Positions 56,004 through 64,000 of a stretch of 64,000 nt of DNA are shown here, piece by piece (position 1 is the first letter of the stretch; every line of letters begins with the position of its first letter). This DNA comes from Muscardinus avellanarius. Taxonomy: Eukaryota; Chordata; Mammalia; Rodentia; Gliridae. Location: assembly GCA_963383645.1 (NCBI GenBank), contig OY726557.1:150775860-150839859 (forward strand), given 5' to 3'. The position numbers and the translations under genes were made by a program. The notes under the pieces are model-generated. The model was not told where the DNA came from and did no database searches. It saw only the letters and a program-made list of their open reading frames with translations.

Positions 56004-56656
56004 TACTTAAGTGGAAAAAACGTTTTTAAGCTATCTTTCAAGTCTGAGAAGAATTAGCATGGACTGATCAATATCCTTCAATGCAACAAACATTGAAATA
56101 TATGTGCATTACACACTTTTTTCATTTAATTCTCTTCTCATTTAATTATTTTTGTAAGATATTATTGTTATCACCTCTATTTTCCTGGCAAGGGAACCAA
56201 ATCATAAGAAAGTTAATGGACCTAATTCTACATGCCAAGTAGAAAGGAAAGTCCAGATTTATGTTTCTATCTGTCTGTTACCAAGATCTCATCACTTTCA
56301 TTTCAAAGTACTGCTTTCCACACAATAAACCATGAGCCTAGAATTAAGAAATTATTTGGCATTTTCAGTGAAGCTCCTTGGGATGTCAATCACTTGAGGG
56401 TTCTATCATGCTTGTTTTATGTCTTTACTACTTTACTTTATAGCCTCTCACTTGATGCCAGAGAGACACTATACGAGTGAGACTTCCTTTTATATGAAAA
56501 ATCCTTAATGCCAGAAAAATAACAATTATTACATTTTATTAGTACAATTCACAAATGACTCATAGATTATAATTATGCTTGCATTAACTTGCTTAATGGA
56601 GTACTATTATCTCCTTCTTACAACTGAGTATCCTGTAAGTTTAAAAAATGTGTCCA
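56004..56656. other. Intergenic, nothing recognised
   Basis: No element or gene recognised. Confidence 0.5.
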
Positions 56657-56865
56657 AGCCGGACATGGTGGCTCATGCTTGTAATCCCAGCATTTGGGAG
56701 GCTGAAATAGGAGGATGACAGTTTGTGGCCAGCCTCATCTACTACTTAGTGAGGCCCTTTGCAACTCAGTGAGACCCTGTTTCAAAATAAAGAATAACAA
56801 AAGGGCTGGGGGTATAGCTCAGAGGTAGAATGTCCTGGGGTTCTATCCCCAATACCACAAGAAAG
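56657..56865 (+). mobile_element. B1-dID-type SINE with (GGAA)n tail
   Basis: Sense copy; tail expanded into the GGAA tract at 56866-57001. Confidence 0.9.
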
Positions 56866-57001
56866 AAAGAGAGAAAGAAAGGAAGGAAGGAAGGAAGGAA
56901 GGAAGGAAGGAAGGAAGAAGGGAAGGAAGTAAGGAAAAGGAAGGAAGGAGAAGGAAGGAAGGAAAGAAGGAAGGAAGGAAGGAAGGAAGGAAGGAAGGAA
57001 G
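56866..57001 (+). repeat. (GGAA)n microsatellite
   Basis: About 135 bp of GAAA/GGAA units ending just before the composite L1 insertion. Confidence 0.95.
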
Positions 57002-57201
57002 ACAGAGACAAACATCAAACATTGAAAATAGTCAGGAGAAAAGCGAGGCTTAAGAGCCCCGCTAACAACTAATCTCCATTACCACAAAATCAGCGCCTTT
57101 CATAGCCAGAAAACACCATCACCAGAGAAACAAAAAAATCACCAGGCTCCAGAGAGAAAGCGGACTGAGAACAGAGCTCAGAGCCACAGAGGAGATACAC
57201 C

Positions 57202-57480
57202 GGCCTCACGCCAGAGGCCGCGGCAGCAGCGCCATACTGCCGGCGGCAGCAGCGACTTCACCGGATGGCTACAGCAAGCCGAGGTGAGCCGCTGCGGAAC
57301 AGCCAGGCGGGATTTCTCGCCGCAGGTAAAATCTAAAGCTCCCAGTGGCTGAGCTCAGCACACGCTGCAGGGATTCAGAGTGGAACTCAAAACCAAGAAG
57401 AAATACGCCAGCCTCACGGCCGAGGGCATAGCAGCGGCGCCATATTGCCACCGGCAGCAGCAGCAGAGAATTCACCGAAT
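57202..57480 (+). repeat. CpG-rich imperfect repeat pair in L1 5'UTR
   Basis: Segments starting near 57202 and 57409 (CGGCCTCACGCC / CAGCCTCACGGC) are imperfect copies about 207 bp apart, each followed by GCGCCATAYTGCC and CAG-rich sequence. Confidence 0.7.
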
Positions 57481-57805
57481 CCAGTACAGCTCCATCTGCA
57501 TACTCAAGAACAGTGAGTCAAATTGCGGGCCACAGAGGAGAAATCCCAGTACTGTACTCCCTGGGACTTGACCCAGTTGGGGAGGGGCAGTAGCAGAGAT
57601 ATCACACCATAGGAGAACGTGCAACCTAGCACCCCCCACAGTCTAAAGCAACCTCTATTGACTCTCTGGGTCGGAGACTCTGTGATACAACCCAGTAAAG
57701 GAGTAGTGGGGTCTGAGATACTACAGACTCGAGATCCAGAACACCTTAAGTAAAGTCATAGTGACCCAAGGGAAGAACCCAGAGAAGGCACAAACTTCCA
57801 AAATC

Positions 57806-58723
57806 ATGGGAAAGAGGAATAATACTGGAGCAATGAATGCCCACAACCCCACAACATCAGAACCCGATAAAACAGAAAATCAGAGATTTCTAGAAGATCA
57901 AATCAGGAAAATAACTGTAGAAATAATAGAGGTGCTTCGAAAAGAACTCAGAGAGAGCCAAAAAGAGATAAAGGATGCAATTAATAAAGTAAAGGCCTCA
58001 ATTCAAAGCACAAACAACCCATTAGACCACATGGAGAACAGAATCTCGCTCTTAGAAGATGATCATTCCAAAAATGAATGCATAGTTTCTAATCTAGGAA
58101 AAAATATCCGACAGCAGGAATCTGATATTGAAGAAATATGGGCCCATTTTAAGAGAGCTAATCTAAGAATAATTGGAATAGAGGAGGGAAAAGAAGGTGA
58201 AACCAAACGGTTCAACAATCTCTTCAAGGAAGTAATAGCAGAAAATTTTCCAAACATAGAGCAAGAGGTTGATACACAGGTCCAGGAAACTTATAGAACT
58301 CCCTTTAGACAGGATCGGAGAAGAGGATCCCCACGCCACATAATTGTCAAAATGACCAATGTGGAAGCCAAGCAGAGAATCTTAAAGGCAACAAAAACAA
58401 AGGGCCAAGTGACATTCAGAGGCAAACCAATTAGAATCACTCCAGACTTCCCAAACCAAGTCATGAGAGCCAGAAGGGCTTGGAGTAACATATTCCAAAC
58501 TCTGAAAGAAAACAACTTCCAGCCAAAAATTTTCTATCCAGCAAAACTTTCTATCAAATTAGATGGAAAAATAAGAAGCTTCCATGACAAACAGAAACTG
58601 AAGGAATTTATGTCTTCAAAACCAGCACTAGAGAAAATACTCAAAGAGATTAACTACAAAGAAGAAATAGGTAACACACACCAGAACCAGAGAAACAAGA
58701 GTTTCCATCCAACAGACAACTAA
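57806..58723 (+). CDS. L1 ORF1 protein (RNA-binding nucleic acid chaperone), intact 305 aa
   Basis: L1 ORF1p trimerises, binds L1 RNA in cytoplasmic particles and acts as a chaperone during target-primed reverse transcription. The ATG at 57806 begins MGKRNN. Residues about 25-115 are heptad-rich coiled coil. An RRM-like core follows, with NLRIIGIEEG at 119-128 and RHIIVKM at 177-183, then the C-terminal domain with ITPDFPNQVMRARRAW (211-226) and YPAKLSIK (244-251). About 305 aa is normal for the family, with no stops or frameshifts. A decayed relative at 52209-53093 aligns to its end, NKSFHxxxN. Unusually, no ORF2 follows; an inverted segment begins about 100 bp after the stop. Whether it is expressed cannot be told from sequence. 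Confidence 0.9.
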   Translation: MGKRNNTGAMNAHNPTTSEPDKTENQRFLEDQIRKITVEIIEVLRKELRESQKEIKDAINKVKASIQSTNNPLDHMENRISLLEDDHSKNECIVSNLGKNIRQQESDIEEIWAHFKRANLRIIGIEEGKEGETKRFNNLFKEVIAENFPNIEQEVDTQVQETYRTPFRQDRRRGSPRHIIVKMTNVEAKQRILKATKTKGQVTFRGKPIRITPDFPNQVMRARRAWSNIFQTLKENNFQPKIFYPAKLSIKLDGKIRSFHDKQKLKEFMSSKPALEKILKEINYKEEIGNTHQNQRNKSFHPTDN

Positions 58724-58823
58724 GATTGGTTATCTGTGGAGATTCATTATTTATGTTAGTCTTTTACCTATCTCTAAATGGTATTGTTTGCCTTTATTGT
58801 TAATTTTTAGGATTTCTAGTTGG

Positions 58824-59790
58824 AATATTAATATACCTTCAGATATAGCATTTGGAAATATTTTATTCCATTCTATTAATAACTGTTAACTCTGTTTACA
58901 TTGTCTTTGGATATACAATATTTTTTTTATTTTTTAGGGAGTTTGTATACTCTTCTGTTGCCTGTGCCATTGAAATCATATCCAAGAAATCACTGCCAAT
59001 TTCAATGTTGTGAGGTTTTATGACCCAGATTTTCTCCTAAAAGTTTATAGTCTTAAGATTTATATTTAGGTCTTTTATCTATTTTGAGTTAATATTTGTA
59101 TATGGGATTCGGTAAGGGTCCAACTTTATTCTTTTCCATGTAATTATTATGTTTCAACAATATTTAGTTAAAAGATTACTATTTCCTCCACCAAATGTTC
59201 GTGGAAACCTTGTCAAAAATAATTTGACAATATAGGGAAGAATTTAGCTCTAGGCTTTTATTTAACTCCAATGGTTTATATATCTGCCTTTAGAATAGTA
59301 CTACACTGTTTCAATTATTGTAACTTTATATGGTTTGAAATCGGAAAATATATATCTTCTAGCTTTGTTCTTTTTCAAGATCGTTTTGGGTATCTAGAGT
59401 CCATTTTCCATATTAGGATAGATTTTTTTTCTGAAAAATAAATATATAAATATATGATAGTTTCACCTAAAAAAAATAGAAAAAAATATTCTCAGGTAAG
59501 AAAGAAATTAAAAAGAAATATTGAAATGTTATCTTTAAGTCATCAAAAGCTTGGTATCAGACAAATGAAACTGTTATGTGAGATTATCATTTTTAATTTT
59601 GGATAAATTGCTATAATACTAGATGTCAACCACTAAGCCAAGCATGGGAGGGAGGGATGGGGAGAGAATTGGGTGGGGATCGGGTGGGGGCTGACTGGGC
59701 GTTGTGTGCATGTATGTCTACAAAAGTTTGTAATCCCACTATGATGTATGAATACAGTGCACCAATAAAAAAAATTAGATGCTAAAAAAA
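58824..59790 (+). repeat. Inverted-L1 3' module, first copy inside the composite element
   Basis: Nearly collinear with the reverse complement of 27450-28388 across both the antisense ORF2-like part and the 3' tail, including the ~200-bp linker around the internal junction (about 59440-59640). Confidence 0.85.
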
Positions 59791-60345
59791 ATAACTTGAC
59801 AATATAGGGAAGAATTTAGCTCTAGGCTTTTATTTAACTCCAATGGTTTATATATCTGCCTTTAGAATAGTACTACACTGTTTCAATTATTGTAGCTTTA
59901 TATGGTTTGAAATCAGAAAATATATATCTTCTAGCTTTGTTCTTTTTCAAGATCATTTTGGGTATCTACAGTCCATTTTCCATATTAGGATAGATGTTTT
60001 TTCTTAAAAATAAATATATAAATATATGATAGTTTCACCTAAAAAAATAGAAAAAAAAATTCTCTGGTAAGAAAGAAAGTAAAAAGAAATATTGAAATGT
60101 TATCTTTAAGTCATCAAAAGCTTGGTATCAGACAAATGAAACTGTTATGTGAGATTATCATTTTTAATTTTGGATAAATTGCTATAATACTAGATATCAA
60201 CCACTAAGCCAAGCATGGGAGGGAGGGATGGGGAGAGAATGGGGTGGGGATCGGGTGGGGGCTGACTGGGCATTGTGTGTATGTATGTCTACAAAAGTTT
60301 GTATCCCACTATGATGTATGAATACAGTGCACCAATAAAAATAAA
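59790..60345 (+). repeat. Tandem partial copy of the 3' module
   Basis: Repeats 59220-59775 almost base for base, with only scattered differences, from TTGACAATATAGGG to GTGCACCAATAAAAA. Confidence 0.9.
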
Positions 60346-60384
60346 TAAATAAAATAAAATAAAATAAAAAAGAAAATAGTCAAG

Positions 60385-60860
60385 GATAACAACTGAATTG
60401 GGAAGGTGAGGAGACAAAAATGTCTTTGTAAAAGCAGTATAATGGGAAAAACAGAAGCCAGAATGAGTGGGAGGCAGTGAAGTCGGCATGGTAAGTATTT
60501 ATTTACTACTTCTACTTCATGTGGAAAGCAGAGGATCTGGAGAAATCTTCTTAACCCCAAATCAGAGTCTACAGAGTAGACTTTTCATTCCCACCCCCAC
60601 TGTGCCTCTTCTCATGGACTGGCAGTGATGAGCAAACCAAAGAAACTGAATAAAATAGAAGAGAGAAAGAATATATGGTCTCTGGGAGATTTTTAAAAAT
60701 GAAGTCCCAGTTTAAATTTTATTGAAATAAAGTTTGCAAGGTGAATAATTAGTATAAATTATGAGTATTTTTTCTTTACACTAAACAATCCCTGATCTAA
60801 ATGTTTCTCTCCCTTTTCCTTGCTCCCTCTTTTCCCTCCCTCAACTTATCTCTATACCTG

Positions 60861-60866
<6 letters not shown>
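60385..60866. other. Intergenic flank of the composite retroelement
   Basis: Nothing recognised. Confidence 0.5.
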
Positions 60867-60922
<56 letters not shown>

Positions 60923-60928
60923 CCTCTC

Positions 60929-60983
<55 letters not shown>
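60867..60983 (+). repeat. (CT)n microsatellite
   Basis: About 115 bp of CT units with a short CCCT interruption. It creates long artificial Ser-Leu and Glu-Arg reading frames that are not genes. Confidence 0.97.
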
Positions 60984-60984
<1 letters not shown>

Positions 60985-61176
60985 TCTTTATTCCTGTTCT
61001 TCCCTCCTCTCTTTCACTATCCTTCAGCTTTGATCTAATTTTTTTCAACATTGATTAAATAGCAGAATTTTGAACTCACATGACTATATTTGACCCTTGG
61101 AGTGAAGATCTCAGTCATATTCAAGTAGAACAAGCAATAACACCATAACAAGTTTATAGAGGTTAGGCTACCCCTG

Positions 61177-61575
61177 TGCTATGATTGGATTTGGTTTGTT
61201 CTCAACAAAATGTGGAGGTGCTGAGAGGGTAGTATTTTCATGAACAGATTAATGCTTTGTTTAAGACTGGATTCATTCTCTCCAGACTGGGTTGTCTTGA
61301 GAAAGTGAGTTGAATCTTTCAGGACTGGATTAGTAACCACAACAGCATGTTGGTATAAAGCAAGCCTGGTACCTCCACCCCTTGTTTTTTCACAATCAGA
61401 TCCCACTTTTCTGCATATACCTGATTTCCTTTCCATTTATTCTGCTGTGTACAGAGCAGGACATGGCCCTCACCAGAAGCTGGGAAGATGTACAATGCTT
61501 TTGAATTTTCAGATTTCCTTATAAATTATCCAACTTTGGGTCTTTTGTTATAGCAACAGAAAATGTACTAAGACA
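61177..61575 (+). mobile_element. Old MaLR-type LTR (MST/THE1-like)
   Basis: Begins TGCTATGATTGGATTTGG and ends with TTATAGCAACAGAAAATG and ACTAAGACA; internal TCATGAACAGATTAATGC matches the family. A solitary LTR with no internal coding. Confidence 0.75.
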
Positions 61576-61597
61576 TACTTCCATAATTATATACTGG

Positions 61598-61735
61598 TGA
61601 GTGCCTGGAATAACAGTACTTGGGAGGCTGAAACAAAAAGTTTGTAGGTTTGAGGCCAATGTGCTATAACTTAGCAAGACTCTGTTTTGAAATAAAATAA
61701 GTCTAGGATATAGTTCTAAGTCTGTATCAATAAAA
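61598..61735 (+). mobile_element. SINE fragment, diverged
   Basis: ACAGTACTTGGGAGGCTGAA block and a weak ID-like end. Confidence 0.7.
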
Positions 61736-61805
61736 TTAAAGAATATAGCCTCATTTGGTTTGAAGATCTGTGAATCACCATTTAATGAAGATCTGTCTTT
61801 CTTTT

Positions 61806-61912
61806 TTTAATTTTTTATTGTTGCATTGTAGTCATACATCTTAATGGGGTACAAGATGGTGTAGGCATACATGCACATATCACCCAATTAGCCCTTACCC
61901 AATTCTCACCTA
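61806..61912 (-). mobile_element. L1 3'-end fragment
   Basis: TTTTTTATTGTTGCATTGTA through CCCTTACCCAATTCTCACC, antisense to the L1 3'UTR at 54860-54975. Confidence 0.7.
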
Positions 61913-61966
61913 TCTGTCTTTCTCTCTGTCTCCTCTCAACAACTCAATCAAAAGGCAAGATGTCAA

Positions 61967-62190
61967 GCCAGGCGCTATGGCGCACGTTGGTAATCCCAGC
62001 ATTTGGGAGGCTCAGATAAGAGGATACAGGTTCGCAGTCAGCCTCAGCTACAGCTACTGAGTGATGCCCTCTGTAACTCAGTGAGACCCTGTTTAAAAAT
62101 AAAGAATAAAAAATAAAAAATAGGGCTGGGGGTGTTCTTTGGAGGTAAAATGTCCCTGGGTTCCATCCCCAGTACCGGAAAAAAAAAAAG
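61967..62190 (+). mobile_element. B1-dID-type SINE
   Basis: Flanked by CAAGATGT on both sides (61957 and 62192). Confidence 0.9.
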
Positions 62191-62482
62191 CCAAGATGTT
62201 GGCATATCTGCCAACTTGTATTCTGAGACTGGCTATTTGGTTTGTGATTACAGACTTTCTTCCACTTCTTGCTGGCTGTACAATCTCAGGCAAGTCATTT
62301 AATTACTATGGGGAACTATAATATCTTCATGTCTCAGAGGGGACTAATGATGTCTGCCCTAATTGCTGTATGATATTGCCACAAAGAGAAAATTAGATCA
62401 TGTTTGTAAATCAGAATAAAATACATAAAAGGTCTGGCATTGTGTGAATTTTTTTTGTAAAAATATATATCAGAAACAAATT

Positions 62483-62702
62483 TAGCCTGGCGTGGTGGCA
62501 CACACTTGTAATCCCAGAATTTGGGAGGCTGAGACCAGAGGATCGCGGTTCGCGGACAGCCTCAGCTACTTAGTGAGGCCCTTCGCAACTTAGTGAGAGA
62601 CCCTGTTTCAAAATAAAGAATATAAAATAGGTCAGTGGGTATAGCTTGAAGGTCAAATGCCTCTGGGTTTCATCTCCAGACCCACAAAAAAAAGAGAGAG
62701 AG
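62483..62702 (+). mobile_element. B1-dID-type SINE
   Basis: Flanked by AGAAACAAATT on both sides. Confidence 0.9.
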
Positions 62703-63163
62703 AGAAACAAATTCAGTAAGACCAAACATAATCTGGTTTGTAATCTGAACATGAATCACAGAAAAAGGATCTCAAGGCAAGAAATAAATTTACATTAGAA
62801 ATACACAAATAAGCAAATCTGGGCATTCCAGCCTGACTAAGAGTTCATGGAAATATCCCCAGCAGATGGTATATCTCAAACCTCTGAGTCCCTCCACAGG
62901 ACTGGAGGCTGGGAAAGTTGGTGCCAACTGGTCCCACTCCAGTCACATGACAAGCCGCTCTTGTTTGACCCTCTTAGGAAGAGCTGCGTTCAACGATGAA
63001 TGTTGGTTTGTGTGAAGGCTGTACTCTTGGTCTGTTATTGGAATACCATCTGCACATTTTAGTGATTGTTTCATAAATTACATAAAAGGAAATATTATTC
63101 ACATTTAAATGCATGCAACACATAGTCAAAACTAAGATAAAATGATTTTATCAGGTTGTATTA
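62703..63163. other. Intergenic, nothing recognised
   Basis: No supported feature. Confidence 0.5.
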
Positions 63164-63369
63164 ATTTTTTTCTTGTACTAGGGATTAAACACAGGAATAT
63201 TCTACCTCCAAGCCACACCCCCAGCCCATTCTTGTTTCTTATTTTGAAGCAAGGCCTTTCTAAGTTGCTAAGGATCTCACTAAGTTGCTGATGCTGTCCT
63301 TGAACCTGCAATCCTCCTGTCTCAGCCACCCAAATACTGGGATTATAGGAGTGTGCCCCCACACTCAAT
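63164..63369 (-). mobile_element. B1-dID-type SINE
   Basis: Antisense copy, moderately diverged. Confidence 0.87.
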
Positions 63370-64000
63370 CATATCAGTTATTAATTACAGAATTTCACTC
63401 AAAACATTCACTCACCATGCGCTCATGTTCTCAATACATTGGTTTAAGTAATTATTCGACCTGAAGAGGGTCAGCTAAATGAACTCAACTCATACAAAGC
63501 ATTTTTGCAGACAGCTGAACCTGAAATATCTAATGCTTCATTTATTCTTTTACTCAGACAACAGAGATGGATTACCTAAGTCCCAGATGGTGTACATCAG
63601 GAGGAAGAACTGGGTGAACAGAAGGAACACAAACATATCTGTGCTGAGATGAATTTATAAGAGAAATCCCCTGGCAGAGGGAGGCAATCGAGGGAGGGAG
63701 ACACGGGGGATGTATTCTATGGATGGAAAAGCCAGGGTGACTCAATGGGAATCAGCTTTTTGGGTTGTAACACAGTTTATGTCACAGGAACCTTTTTGGC
63801 ACCCAGCAGTGGAATCCCAGGAGCCTAGAAGCAAGCAGCTCAATCATAGCCCTTTCCTGGTGGGACTATCGAGTGGCAGCCCACTTTCAGGGCCTGTGCA
63901 CCGTTGTATGACATCACTCCTTTATGTGCATGTATGTCCCTATCACTCTGAACTGCATAATGATGTGAGATTACAATTCACAAATAAAAATATTTAAATA
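63370..64000. other. Right-edge intergenic sequence
   Basis: A 95-codon open frame at 63710-63997 has no recognisable motif. The edge ends in an A-rich AATAAAAATA, possibly the tail of an unrecognised repeat. Confidence 0.4.

Larger units (their letters stand above)
57035..60371 (+). mobile_element. Composite L1-derived retroelement: 5'UTR, intact ORF1, inverted module, duplicated 3' end, no ORF2
   Basis: Bounded by an 11-bp direct repeat GAAAATAGTCA (57024-57034 and 60372-60382), so the 3.3 kb entered as one insertion. Order: L1 5'UTR (57035-57805, lacking only the first ~14 bp relative to the left-edge L1), complete ORF1 (57806-58723), a ~100-bp joint, an antisense old-L1 ORF2-like segment (about 58824-59440), a ~200-bp linker, an L1-type 3' end with ACCAATAAAA (about 59640-59790), then a near-identical partial copy of this 3' module (59790-60345) and an A-rich tail. 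ORF2 is absent. The same inversion junction recurs at 27450-28388. Resembles half-L1 (HAL1-type) organisation; whether it is a named family is unknown. Confidence 0.85.

Noticed and set aside
60797..61058. Long Ser/Leu or Glu/Arg reading frames
   Set aside because: They are translations of the (CT)n microsatellite; the same applies to 15123-15353, 55175-55387 and 56766-57072.

Overview
This is mammalian nuclear DNA. The sequence points to a squirrel-family rodent (Sciuridae). It has two ten-exon matrix metalloproteinase genes and about 40 copies of a composite SINE whose 5' half resembles B1/7SL and whose 3' half resembles ID/tRNA-Ala (B1-dID or MEN type, known from squirrels and dormice). 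It also carries several L1 families. Species-level identity is inference.

Genes. Two MMP genes lie in tandem on the + strand. The first is interstitial collagenase MMP1 (CDS 14095-21440, 10 exons, predicted 481 aa). The second is stromelysin-2 MMP10 (CDS 31247-41928, 10 exons, predicted 477 aa). All 20 exons have consistent phases and canonical GT/AG boundaries, and both frames are intact. Both products are secreted zinc zymogens: signal peptide, PRCGVPD cysteine-switch propeptide, HExxHxxGxxH catalytic domain, hinge and four-blade hemopexin domain. The order MMP1 then MMP10 on one strand matches the human 11q22 cluster read in reverse (MMP3-MMP1-MMP10-MMP8), so MMP3 should lie left of the window and MMP8 right of it. 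Each gene has its own TATA promoter and polyadenylation signal. In the cell, MMP10 can help activate procollagenases and MMP1 cleaves fibrillar collagen.

Layout. 1-783: 5'UTR end of an L1 on the - strand. 784-13976: intergenic, rich in SINEs and old repeats. 13977-22020: MMP1. 22021-31000: intergenic, including an L1-derived insertion with an internal inversion (27450-28388). 31007-42245: MMP10, with L1, MaLR LTR and SINE insertions in its introns. 42250-50104: intergenic, old repeats. 50105-54985: decayed L1 with a tandem-monomer 5'UTR. 57035-60371: a 3.3-kb composite retroelement with an intact 305-codon ORF1, no ORF2, and an inverted L1 module. 60385-64000: old repeats and SINEs.

Most notable observation. 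The composite element at 57035-60371 is bounded by an 11-bp target-site duplication, so it inserted as one unit. Its 3' module, with the same inversion junction, occurs as an independent insertion with a different 12-bp duplication at 27450-28388. This points to a mobilised, ORF1-only (half-L1-like) retrotransposon lineage. MMP1 also appears to have lost its usual start codon (ATG to ACG) and to use a new ATG, 13 codons upstream, in former 5'UTR sequence. Comparisons with human proteins and transcripts are from memory; no search was run.
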